A DNA stretch of 64,000 nt from an uncultured Alphaproteobacteria bacterium (lineage in GTDB: Bacteria > Pseudomonadota > Alphaproteobacteria > Rhizobiales > Aestuariivirgaceae), in the NCBI GenBank assembly GCA_945957365.1, contig CAMFKI010000002.1, positions 186,001-250,000 of the forward strand. The letters are read 5' to 3'. The translations under genes and the position numbers were made by a program. The notes beneath the pieces were generated by a model. The model saw only the letters and a list, made by a program, of their open reading frames with translations. It was not told where the DNA came from and did not search any database. This document shows positions 24,340-31,983 of the stretch, one piece after another. The first letter of the stretch is position 1. Each line of letters opens with the position of its first letter.

Positions 24340-25221
24340 ATGCACTGGCTCAGGCGGCAGGAACGCGAATGGAGAACCGGCTGGGCCTTCGCCCTTCCGG
24401 GCTTCACCGCGCTCGCCATCGTCATGGGCTTCCCGCTGGTCTATGCGCTGGTCATGTCGGTGTCCTCGCAGACGCTGCTGCATCCGCAGCTCCTGCCGCT
24501 GAAGGGTCTCGACAACTTCGTCTCGGTGATGTCCGACCCCGGCTTCTGGGGCGCCACCTGGCTCACCGTCATCTATTCCGTCGTCACCGTCGCGGGGGAA
24601 TTCATCCTCGGGCTCGGCATCGCACTGATGCTGAACCGCACGGTGAAGATGAAGCCGGTCTATTTCGCGCTTCTCACCATTCCCATGGCCATGTCGCCGG
24701 TGAGCGTGGCGCTGATCTGGCGCATGCTGCTGCAGCCCAACCTCGGCATCGTCAATCATGTCATCGCAAGCTTCGGCGGCGCCCCGGTGGACTGGCTAGG
24801 CAGCGCCAGCCTCGCCCTGTGGACCATGGCGGGGATCGACATCTGGCAGCAGGTGTCCTTCGTCGTCCTCATCCTCGCGGCCGGTCTCGCCTCGCTGCCC
24901 AAGGATCCCTACGAGGCGGCCGAGGTCGATGGCGCCAGCGCCTGGCAGCAGTTCTGGAACATCACGCTGCCCATGCTGCGCCCGGTGGCGATGATCACGG
25001 TGGTCATCCAGCTCATCAACGAGTTCCGCACCTATGACCTGCCCTACGTGCTCACCCGCGGCGGCCCCGGCACCTCGACCGAGGTCCTGAGTTTCTTCGC
25101 CTATCGTCGCGCCTTCCTCGGCCTGTCGCTGAACGAGGGCGCTGCCGCGTCCTTCGCGCTGCTGCTCATCGTGCTGGCCATGACGGTGGTGTTCTTCGCC
25201 CTGCTCGAGCGGCAGAAATAG
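24340..25221 (+). CDS. Sugar ABC transporter permease (MalF/UgpA type)
   Basis: The 293-residue second permease of the importer has an N-terminal cytoplasmic MHWLRRQEREWRTG and then six predicted membrane segments. The EAA loop is YEAAEVDGASAWQQFWNITLP near residue 192 (core DGASAWQQFW). The late block RTYDLPYVLTRGGPGTSTE is diagnostic of MalF/UgpA subunits. It is the last gene of the rightward operon. A leftward tRNA-Gly gene follows 20 bases after its stop. Confidence 0.94.
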   Translation: MHWLRRQEREWRTGWAFALPGFTALAIVMGFPLVYALVMSVSSQTLLHPQLLPLKGLDNFVSVMSDPGFWGATWLTVIYSVVTVAGEFILGLGIALMLNRTVKMKPVYFALLTIPMAMSPVSVALIWRMLLQPNLGIVNHVIASFGGAPVDWLGSASLALWTMAGIDIWQQVSFVVLILAAGLASLPKDPYEAAEVDGASAWQQFWNITLPMLRPVAMITVVIQLINEFRTYDLPYVLTRGGPGTSTEVLSFFAYRRAFLGLSLNEGAAASFALLLIVLAMTVVFFALLERQK

Positions 25222-25241
25222 CAGTCGATCCGAAAGCGGAT

Positions 25242-25316
25242 TGGAGCGGGCGATGAGAATCGAACTCACGACATGCAGCTTGGGAAGCTGCCGTTCTACC
25301 ACTGAACTACGCCCGC
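25242..25316 (-). tRNA. tRNA-Gly (anticodon CCC)
   Basis: Read leftward, the acceptor stem GCGGGCG (5') pairs with CGCCCGC (3'). The anticodon arm is GCAGC-TTCCCAA-GCTGC with anticodon CCC, and the T-arm is GTGAG-TTCGATT-CTCAT. The D-arm is GTTC-AGTGGTA-GAAC. CCA is encoded at the 3' end (25244-25242) after discriminator U. The cloverleaf is complete. Confidence 0.96.
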
Positions 25317-25326
25317 GACGCGCCGC

Positions 25327-25355
25327 AGATTAGTTGAGCCGCGGCGGGGCGGCAA
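25327..25355 (-). promoter_or_regulatory. Predicted promoter of the tRNA-Gly gene
   Basis: Leftward TTGCCG (25355-25350) and TAATCT (25332-25327) with a 17-base spacer place the start of transcription about four bases before the mature 5' end of the tRNA. Confidence 0.5.
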
Positions 25356-25439
25356 GGGGGAAGGCTCGCGCATGAAAGGGCGGCGGGGCGTGGGCGGCCC
25401 CGCCGCGGCAACCGTCAGGCTGCACGAGGGACGAGGGGA

Positions 25440-25832
25440 TCAGCCCTTCGAACAGTTGGTGCCGGCTGCGCAGGCCTTGCCCGACGCGCGGGACACCGCG
25501 GAGGCGGGCGACGCGGCAGTGTCGTCATTGGCGTCGTGGGTTGCCGGATTGTCGTTGGGTTCGGTCTCCGTCTCGGTCTCGTTCGCGTCGTCATCATCGC
25601 GGCCCGATCCGGCGCTGCCCGATGTGCCGGATCCGCCGCTGCCCTTGTCATTGTCACCGGAGTCATGATTGCCGGAGTCATCGCTGCCCGAGTCATGGCC
25701 TCCCGAGTCATGGCCGCCACCGCCGCCGCCGCCCTGGTCGGCGCGCGCCGGTGACGGTTCGAAGGTGGCTGCCGTTGCCAGCAGCGCCAGCGCGCCCAGG
25801 CCGAGGGTGGAGAGAAGCGTTCTGCGGTCCAT
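25440..25832 (-). CDS. Small Tat-signal Asp/Gly/Ser-rich protein with CAAGTNC tail
   Basis: I do not recognise a family. The 130-residue product starts MDRRTLLSTLGLGALALLA, a Tat-like signal with twin Arg. A low-complexity region of GGHDSG, SDDSGNHDSG and Glu/Thr repeats (about residues 33-100) follows, then a C-terminal KACAAGTNCSKG with two Cys. An acidic, disordered, possibly metal-binding exported protein is a fair description. AAGGAG precedes the tandem ATG-ATG start. The gene 140 bases upstream on the same strand (25970) encodes a shorter relative with the same MDRR start and the same C-terminal CAAGT-C motif. Confidence 0.7.
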   Translation of the reverse strand: MDRRTLLSTLGLGALALLATAATFEPSPARADQGGGGGGGHDSGGHDSGSDDSGNHDSGDNDKGSGGSGTSGSAGSGRDDDDANETETETEPNDNPATHDANDDTAASPASAVSRASGKACAAGTNCSKG

Positions 25833-25969
25833 CATGGTTGCTCCTTGCTGACGTGGCCTGCGCTGAAACGCAGCGCATGCCGTGTCTACGTGGGGAGCAT
25901 GGCGAATATTCCCTGTCGCCAGCCAGGCGCGCCGGATTTCTCACGGCGCCGATGCCGGCCGTCGCCGCC

Positions 25970-26209
25970 CTACTTCTTCTTGCAGTCGGTGCCCGCCGCG
26001 CACTGCGTGGCCGACTGTGGCTGCGCCTCGGTGCCGGGCTGGTCCGTGGTGCTGCTCTTCACCGTGGTGGCGGTGCCCGCGCTGTCATGGCTGTCGCCGC
26101 CGGAACTGTCCTTGGCCAGGGCGCGGACCGCCATGGCGGGAAACGCCGCGGACAGGGCCAGCGCCGCCCCACCCCATCCAAGCACTGCGAGAAACGCTCT
26201 GCGGTCCAT
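25970..26209 (-). CDS. Small Tat-signal protein with CAAGTDC tail, paralogue of its neighbour
   Basis: The 79-residue product begins MDRRAFLAVLGWGGAALAL, which fits the Tat consensus (RRxFL). It continues with a short Ser/Thr/Asp/Gln-rich linker and ends CAAGTDCKKK. The N-terminal MDRR...L start and the C-terminal C-A-A-G-T-x-C-x-K match the gene at 25440, while the middles differ in length and composition. GGAGGA lies eight bases before the ATG at 26209, which is why this start is chosen over a longer frame. I know of no function. Confidence 0.7.
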   Translation of the reverse strand: MDRRAFLAVLGWGGAALALSAAFPAMAVRALAKDSSGGDSHDSAGTATTVKSSTTDQPGTEAQPQSATQCAAGTDCKKK

Positions 26210-26324
26210 GTCGATCGTCCTCCGCTCACACGACGTGTGTATGGGAGATTGCATCATGGCGATGGTTCGATCAATCCCGGCGGTGACGCGGCCCGGTCAC
26301 AGCTTCGTCAGGGCCGTGAAGTCC

Positions 26325-27437
26325 TCAGCGCTGGGCGGGGTCGAAGGCCTTGAAGTGCTTCGACAGCTTCAGCCCCTGGCGCTGGTAGTTGGAGCCGATG
26401 CCCTGGCCATAGACGCGCTCGGGCGCTTCTGTCAGCGGTTCATACACCAGCCGACCGATGATCTGCCCGTCCTCGAGGATGAAGGGCACCTCGTGGCTCC
26501 TGACTTCCAGCACGGCGCGCGCGCCTTCTCCGTGGCCTGACGAATGGCCGAATCCGGGATCGAAGAAGCCGGCGTAATGCACGCGGAATTCACCCACCAG
26601 CGGATTGAACGGCACCATCTCGGCGGCATAGGCCGGCGGCACGCGCACTGCCTCCTTGGAGGCGAGGATGTAGAACTGGTCGGGGTCCAGAACCAGCGAG
26701 CCGCGCTGCCAGATCGGCTCCCAGTAGTCGTGAACCGCCAGCGCCCCCTTGCGGTCGACGTCGATCAGCCCGGCATGGCGCTTGGCGCGAAAGCCCACCG
26801 GCCCATCGGCACCCAGCGTCGAAAGGTCGACGGAGAGTGCGAGCCCGTTGTCGATGTTCACCTCGCCGGACGAGATCAGGCCTTCCGACGCGTGCAGCTC
26901 GCGGATCAGCGCATCGGCGGCGAGGCTCGCGCCCTGGCGGAAGCGGATCTGCGACAGGCGCGAACCCTCGCGTACCAGGATGGGGAAGGTGCGCGGCGAG
27001 ATCTCGGCATAGAGCGGGCCCTCATAGGCTTCCGGCACCTTGTCGAATTCCTGCGCGTGGTCGGTGATGACGCGGGTGAAGATGTCGAGGCGGCCGGTCG
27101 AGCTCTTGGGGTTCGCGGCGGCGGCAACGCCCTTCGGCAGCTTCAGGCTCTCCTGCAGCGGCACGATGTAGACGCAGCCCGTCTCCAGCACCGCGCCATC
27201 GGTGAGCGGCATGCGGTGAAGGGCGAGTTCCTTCACGCGGGCGTCCACCGTGGCGCGCGGGCCCGGCAGGAATGAGGCGCGCACGCGATAGGCCCAGGCC
27301 CCCAGCCTGAGGTCGAGGCTGGCGGGCTGGATCTGGTCCTCGTCCGCGGCGCGGGCGAGCCTGATCAACCCTTCCTCGCAATAGCGGGCAATGGTGCGGG
27401 CGGGCAGGATTCCGCGGGGCTCGGCTGTGGTTTCCAT
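26325..27437 (-). CDS. dcd: 2'-deoxycytidine 5'-triphosphate deaminase, long form
   Basis: The 370-residue enzyme deaminates dCTP to dUTP for thymidylate synthesis. It is of the long type common in Alphaproteobacteria, about twice the size of E. coli Dcd, with two related halves. Seen in the first half are IQPASLDLRLG near residue 37, the conserved NPKSSTGRLDIFTRVI near 108, and EISPRTFPILVREG near 145. The second half repeats this pattern with LSVDLSTLG, YILASKEAVRVP, and DPGFGHSSGHG. The ATG at 27437 gives the usual N-terminus ending in GILPARTI; a longer frame upstream is not supported. It is divergent from apaG. Confidence 0.93.
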   Translation of the reverse strand: METTAEPRGILPARTIARYCEEGLIRLARAADEDQIQPASLDLRLGAWAYRVRASFLPGPRATVDARVKELALHRMPLTDGAVLETGCVYIVPLQESLKLPKGVAAAANPKSSTGRLDIFTRVITDHAQEFDKVPEAYEGPLYAEISPRTFPILVREGSRLSQIRFRQGASLAADALIRELHASEGLISSGEVNIDNGLALSVDLSTLGADGPVGFRAKRHAGLIDVDRKGALAVHDYWEPIWQRGSLVLDPDQFYILASKEAVRVPPAYAAEMVPFNPLVGEFRVHYAGFFDPGFGHSSGHGEGARAVLEVRSHEVPFILEDGQIIGRLVYEPLTEAPERVYGQGIGSNYQRQGLKLSKHFKAFDPAQR

Positions 27438-27516
27438 GCCATCACATGGCGGAAATGATGCAGGCTTGGCAAGTGTTCGCTGTGGAAAACCCCGACACAT
27501 GGGCTAAACTGCCGCC

Positions 27517-27909
27517 ATGTACGAACGCATCACCAGGGGCGTGAAGGTCATCGTCCGCCCGAAATACCTCGACGGCCAGTCGAAGCCGGAGGAGGGCCAT
27601 TTCGTCTGGGCCTATTCCATCACCATCGAGAACCATGGCCGCGAGACGGTGACGCTGCGCACCCGCTACTGGAAGATCACCGATGCGCTGGGCCACGTGC
27701 AGGAGGTGCGCGGCGCCGGCGTGGTGGGCGAGCAGCCCACGCTCAAGCCCGGCGACAGCTACAGCTACACGTCGGGCTGCCCGTTGAAGACCTCCTCGGG
27801 CTTCATGGCCGGCGCCTACCAGATGCAGCTGCCCTCCGGCGAATTCATCAATGTCGAGATCCCGCCCTTCTCGCTCGACAGCCCGCACGAGAAACACGCC
27901 ATCAACTGA
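27517..27909 (+). CDS. apaG: ApaG protein
   Basis: The 130-residue ApaG protein is a fibronectin-III-like fold, historically tied to Co2+ resistance and diadenosine tetraphosphate metabolism. Family hallmarks are VIVRPKYL near residue 11, FVWAYSITIEN near 29, TRYWKITDALGHVQEVRG, and GVVGEQPTLKPGDSYSYTSG followed by GAYQM. Length is normal for the family. The gene ends eight bases before argE, so the two are probably co-transcribed. Confidence 0.96.
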   Translation: MYERITRGVKVIVRPKYLDGQSKPEEGHFVWAYSITIENHGRETVTLRTRYWKITDALGHVQEVRGAGVVGEQPTLKPGDSYSYTSGCPLKTSSGFMAGAYQMQLPSGEFINVEIPPFSLDSPHEKHAIN

Positions 27910-27917
27910 AGCAGATC

Positions 27918-29075
27918 ATGACAGGCAAGACCTATTCGACCGAGGAGATGCTGGCCCGCCTCATCGCCTTCGACACCACGAGCCGCGACGGCAACATCCC
28001 GCTCATCGAATTCGTCGAGGACTATCTCGACGGCTGGGGCGTGCCGCATTTCCGCGTCGACTACGAGGCCAACAGGAAGACCAACCTCTTCGCCACCATC
28101 GGGCCCGCCATCGCCGGCGGCATCGTGCTGTCGGGCCACACCGACGTGGTGCCGGTCGACGGCCAGCCCTGGACGAGCGACCCCTTCGAACTGACGTCGC
28201 GCGGCGACCGGCTCTTCGGCCGCGGCACCTGCGACATGAAAGGCTTCCTCGCCGTCTGCCTCGCCGAGGTGCCGAATTTCCTCCGCGCGAAGCTCGCCTC
28301 GCCCATCCATCTCGCACTGTCCTGCGACGAGGAGGTGGGCTGCAAGGGCGTGCGCCCGCTGGTCGCCCACATGCGCGACAACCTGCCGAAGCCGCGCGCC
28401 GTCATCGTCGGCGAGCCGACCTCGATGAAGGTGGTCAACGCCCACAAGGCGGCCGTCACCTTCTCCACCGAGGTCACCGGCCACGAGGCGCATTCGAGCC
28501 TCACCCACCATGGCGTCAACGCCATCCTGGTGGCCGGCGAACTCCTGTCCGAGATGGGCCGCATCCGCGAGCACCTGATCGCGGTGGGCGATCCCACCAA
28601 CCGCTTCGATCCGCCCTATTCCACGATCCACGTCGGCGTCATCGAGGGCGGCACCGCCAAGAACATCATTCCGCGCAAGTGTTCCTTCCAGTGGGAGACG
28701 CGGCTGCTGCCCACGGCGGACGGCAACTACGTGCCGCACCGCTTCGAAACCTTTTCGCGCAAGCTCGAACCGGCGATGAAGGCCGTGGCCACCGAAGCCG
28801 GCATCGCCACCGAGGCCGTCAACAGCGTGCCGGGCCTCGCCCCCGAGGAGGACAGCCCGGCGGAGAACCTCGCCCTCCACCTGGCGGGCGCCAATTCCAC
28901 CCATGCGGTGAGTTACTGCACCGAGGCGGGCCTCTTCCAGCAGATCGGAATCCCGGCCGTCATCTGCGGTCCGGGCTCCATCGAACAGGCCCACAAGCCG
29001 GACGAATACATCGACGTGTCGGAACTCCGGAAATGCGAGGCCTTCATGGGAAAGCTGGTGTCGCAGCTGTCCTAG
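27918..29075 (+). CDS. argE: Acetylornithine deacetylase
   Basis: The 385-residue M20-family zinc hydrolase releases acetate from N-acetylornithine in arginine synthesis. Metal ligands are visible in LSGHTDVVPVDGQPW (His, Asp near residue 74), in GRGTCDMKGFLAV (bridging Asp), in SCDEEVGCKG (catalytic Glu pair), in VGEPTSM and in the C-terminal GPGSIEQAHKPDEY (His). The dimerisation domain lies between about residues 180 and 295. FDTTSRDGN at the start is typical of the alphaproteobacterial ArgE. The argD and argF genes of the same pathway lie 18 kb to the right. Confidence 0.92.
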   Translation: MTGKTYSTEEMLARLIAFDTTSRDGNIPLIEFVEDYLDGWGVPHFRVDYEANRKTNLFATIGPAIAGGIVLSGHTDVVPVDGQPWTSDPFELTSRGDRLFGRGTCDMKGFLAVCLAEVPNFLRAKLASPIHLALSCDEEVGCKGVRPLVAHMRDNLPKPRAVIVGEPTSMKVVNAHKAAVTFSTEVTGHEAHSSLTHHGVNAILVAGELLSEMGRIREHLIAVGDPTNRFDPPYSTIHVGVIEGGTAKNIIPRKCSFQWETRLLPTADGNYVPHRFETFSRKLEPAMKAVATEAGIATEAVNSVPGLAPEEDSPAENLALHLAGANSTHAVSYCTEAGLFQQIGIPAVICGPGSIEQAHKPDEYIDVSELRKCEAFMGKLVSQLS

Positions 29076-29192
29076 AAGCCATCCGGCGAGCCATGTGAGG
29101 AGCATCAGCATGGCCGCAAACTTAACACGGAATGAAATGAAAGTCAAGGAAAAAGTTCCTTAAACGATTTCACTCCGGATTTCAATTGACCC

Positions 29193-29273
29193 GTCACCCC
29201 GGCGAAAGCCGGGGCCCCGCTTCGGGCATCCAGCACGGGGCGAGCTGGATCCCGGCCTTCGCCGGGATGACGG
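29193..29273. repeat. Type-1 palindromic intergenic repeat
   Basis: A left arm with ACCCCGGCGAAAGCCGGGG and a right arm with CCCGGCCTTCGCCGGGATGA form an imperfect inverted repeat of about 80 bases. Its right edge abuts the stop codon of the DUF2938 gene. The same arm recurs at 44754-44946 and 62759-62832, so it is a dispersed element. It can fold on both strands and may act as a terminator or RNA-processing site. Confidence 0.85.
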
Positions 29274-29276
29274 CAT

Positions 29277-29768
29277 TCAGGGGAGCCGCCGCATCACCAT
29301 CGCACCCAGCCCCAGCCCCAGCCCGAAGCTCGAATGGTGGACCAGCGTCCGCCCGATTACCAGCCACGGGGTGGCCGTCGCACTCGCCAGCACGCCTGCA
29401 CCCATCAGCGGCATCTGCACGAAGAATGGAAACGCCATCGTCACCACGCCGAAGATGAGCCCGTTCCACAGCGTCGGCGGACGCTTCAGCAGCCCCAGCA
29501 GCGTCAGGTAGACGCCGGCGAACACCACCGCGATCGTGTAATAGGCCACATGCCCCGCCAGCAGTTCATGCGGCAGGCTCGGCGCCGTTCCGATCCCCGG
29601 CACATAGGGCTGGCCCTGCAACACCATCAGGAACCAGCGCCCGGTCACCGACCAGTTCACCGCCGGAAAGCCGGTGACCCACTGGTAGATGCTCCGCCCG
29701 ATATCCGCCGCCGTGGCGCCGGCAAGGCCGGTCACGAGAATGGCGAGGAGCGAAGGCAATCGGCGCAT
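29277..29768 (-). CDS. DUF2938-family inner-membrane protein
   Basis: The 163-residue product has four predicted membrane segments: LPSLLAILVTGLAGATAAD, YYTIAVVFAGVYLTLLGLL, NGLIFGVVTMAFPFFV, and GLGLGLGAMVMRRL. The loops IYQWVTG, NWSVTGRWF and FFVQMPLMGAG fit the DUF2938 family, whose function is unknown. ATG 29768 is preferred because AGGA lies nine bases upstream; the ATG three codons earlier touches that site. The stop lies at the edge of a palindromic repeat. No neighbour suggests a role. Confidence 0.8.
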   Translation of the reverse strand: MRRLPSLLAILVTGLAGATAADIGRSIYQWVTGFPAVNWSVTGRWFLMVLQGQPYVPGIGTAPSLPHELLAGHVAYYTIAVVFAGVYLTLLGLLKRPPTLWNGLIFGVVTMAFPFFVQMPLMGAGVLASATATPWLVIGRTLVHHSSFGLGLGLGAMVMRRLP

Positions 29769-29849
29769 GGGGATCATCCTGTTGAGCCCCCTGCGTGCCG
29801 CGCGGCAGACCTCAAGTCAATGCGTGGAAACCGGGCAGACCGCCTCCAC

Positions 29850-29937
29850 ATTCACTTTGCCCCGGCTTGACCGGGGCATCCTTTTCGGGCCGGCAAAAAG
29901 GATCGACCGGTCTAGCCGGGCGAAGGTGAATTGCGGG
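29850..29937. repeat. Type-2 palindromic intergenic repeat
   Basis: TTCACTTTGCCCCGGCTTGA at the left and GCCGGGCGAAGGTGAATT at the right form an imperfect inverted repeat; an inner CCCCGGcttgaCCGGGG hairpin and an ATCCTTTT segment lie between. A second copy with the same layout sits inside the composite at 44754-44946. Confidence 0.7.
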
Positions 29938-29964
29938 AAGTGGCCGTGGAACGGCCCCCAGAGG

Positions 29965-31983
29965 CTACTGCAGCAGCCGCGGAATTTCCTCGTTGAACTC
30001 GCGCTCGAACACCAGTGTCTCGCCCTCATAGGCCTCGATCTTGCCCCACACGATCCAGTGCCGCTCGGTGGCGGTGAGCCGCCCGAAGGTCTCGGTGCGG
30101 ATCGACCAGTCGCCGCGCCGCCTGGTTTCGGTCCAGTGCGTCTCCATCCGGGCCGACAGCGGGTTGTCCGGCAGGATCGAATATTTCTCGCGGCCCGCCC
30201 CGCCGATGACCAGGCCATGCGGGTGCAGCTCCTGCTCGCCGAAGTCGTCGACGATCTCGATCCGGAGTTCGCCCGTTTCGGGGTCGATCACCGTGTCGCG
30301 CTTGTTCCAGGCGGGCTTGATCTCGGTCTGGTCCACCGGCGCCGCGGCCTCGGGCTCGGGCCAGGTCACGGGCGACTCGCCCGCCACGTCCTTGCGGACC
30401 GGCAGGTGCAGCTGCGACTTCCCCGCATAGACGGTCAGCGTCACGGGCTCGGGTGCGGGCCACATCATCGGGAAGTATGATGTGGAAATCGAAACCCGCA
30501 GCTTGTGGCCCTTCGGCAGCCGCCACGCGATGTCGTCGAGCTTGATCTTCATGCGGTAGTGCTTGCCGGGCTCGAGCGGCATCGGGTTCTCGCGGCTGTC
30601 GCGCATGCACAGGTTCTGCAGGTGATAGGTGATGCGCGAGACCTCGCCCGAAGGCCACACGTCGTTGAGCCTGACCGCGATGTGCGCCACCGGCTTGTCG
30701 ACCGAGAATTCGAGTTCCACCGCCGGCTGGCCCACGATGTCGATCTCGGTGACGAGTGCCGGCGTCTCGAAGGTGATCGACTGCGCGTCGTCCCTGCGCT
30801 GGTCGCCGGGAAATTCCGGGCCGAGCCAAATGATGCAGTATTCGCCGCCGTCCGCCCCCGTGGTCTGTTTCGAACAGATCGACAGCGGCGTCTCGGTGCC
30901 CGCCGTCGGCCCGATGCCGCCGGAGTTGAGCCACCACTTCTTGATCTCGACATGGCCGAAGCCCCAGAAGCTGTCGCCGATCCAGCGGCCCTCGATCTTC
31001 GTCGGAAAACTGCCGGGCTTCCACGGCTCCATCACGTAGTAGCGGTAGTCGGGGTCGCGCGAGATGTGGGTCGCTGCACCCTTCAGCCACTGGTCCCACC
31101 AGCGCAGCGCTTCCTGCAGGAAGCCGATGCGCGGTTCGGGCACCGCGAAATGCGGATACTTGTGCGCCCACGGCCCGATGATCGCCTTCCTGGTCGTCCG
31201 CAACCCCTTCATCAGCCGCGGCACGGCGTTGGAATAGGCGTCGTTCCAGCCGCCCACCACCAGGGTCGGCGCTTCGATGGCGGCATAGTCCTCGCACACC
31301 GAGCCGTGCTTCCAGTACTCGTCGCGGTGCGGGTGGCTGAGCCACGGAATGACGAGGAAGGGCTCGTTCTCCAGCCGCTCCATCCACATCTCGCGCCAGC
31401 GCTCGCCGACGATCAACGGGTCCGGCGGGCGCGAGGAATAGGCCAGCATGGTGGCGGCCCAGCCCAGCATCTCGTTGATCACCGTGCCGCCCTTGTAGTG
31501 GACGTCGTCCTCGTAGCGGTCGTCGGTCGAGCAGATGGTGACGATGGCCTTCAGCGCGGATGGCTTGCGGGCCGCCACCTGCAGCGCGTTGAAGCCGCCC
31601 CACGAGATGCCGAACATGCCCACCTTGCCGTTGCACCAGGTTTGCGCCGCCAGCCACTCGATCACCTCGATCGCGTCGTCCTGCTCCTGCTGGGCATATT
31701 CGTCGGACATCAGCCCGTCCGAGTCGCCGTTGCCGCGCATGTCGACGCGGATCGAGGCATAGCCGTGGCCGGCGAAATAGGGGTGCGTCAGCGCATCGCG
31801 CACATGGGTCCCGTCGCGCTTGCGGTAAGGCAGGTATTCGAGGAGTGCCGGAACCGGCATCTCCTCGGCGTTCTCGGGAATCCACATGCGCGCGGCGAGT
31901 TTCGTGCCGTCGGAGAGCGGAATCCACAGGTTCTCGATTTCCGTCACCGGATAGGGGAGGTCGGTCTTGGTGGCGATCGTCAT
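29965..31983 (-). CDS. CocE/NonD-family hydrolase (X-Pro dipeptidyl-peptidase type)
   Basis: The 672-residue serine hydrolase is of the CocE family, which includes cocaine esterase and alpha-amino-acid ester hydrolases. The first block is the alpha/beta-hydrolase core with LLEYLPYRKRDGT, RVDMRGNGDSDG and the nucleophile elbow GMFGISWGGFNALQVA near residue 148. The acid is in VVGGWNDAYSN and the His in IGPWAHKYPH. A C-terminal jelly-roll domain begins near residue 400 (IVGQPAVELEFSVDKPV). No signal peptide is present. It directly follows an HSL-type hydrolase gene (stop and ATG adjoin), so the two act together, probably on an ester or amide. Confidence 0.9.
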   Translation of the reverse strand: MTIATKTDLPYPVTEIENLWIPLSDGTKLAARMWIPENAEEMPVPALLEYLPYRKRDGTHVRDALTHPYFAGHGYASIRVDMRGNGDSDGLMSDEYAQQEQDDAIEVIEWLAAQTWCNGKVGMFGISWGGFNALQVAARKPSALKAIVTICSTDDRYEDDVHYKGGTVINEMLGWAATMLAYSSRPPDPLIVGERWREMWMERLENEPFLVIPWLSHPHRDEYWKHGSVCEDYAAIEAPTLVVGGWNDAYSNAVPRLMKGLRTTRKAIIGPWAHKYPHFAVPEPRIGFLQEALRWWDQWLKGAATHISRDPDYRYYVMEPWKPGSFPTKIEGRWIGDSFWGFGHVEIKKWWLNSGGIGPTAGTETPLSICSKQTTGADGGEYCIIWLGPEFPGDQRRDDAQSITFETPALVTEIDIVGQPAVELEFSVDKPVAHIAVRLNDVWPSGEVSRITYHLQNLCMRDSRENPMPLEPGKHYRMKIKLDDIAWRLPKGHKLRVSISTSYFPMMWPAPEPVTLTVYAGKSQLHLPVRKDVAGESPVTWPEPEAAAPVDQTEIKPAWNKRDTVIDPETGELRIEIVDDFGEQELHPHGLVIGGAGREKYSILPDNPLSARMETHWTETRRRGDWSIRTETFGRLTATERHWIVWGKIEAYEGETLVFEREFNEEIPRLLQ

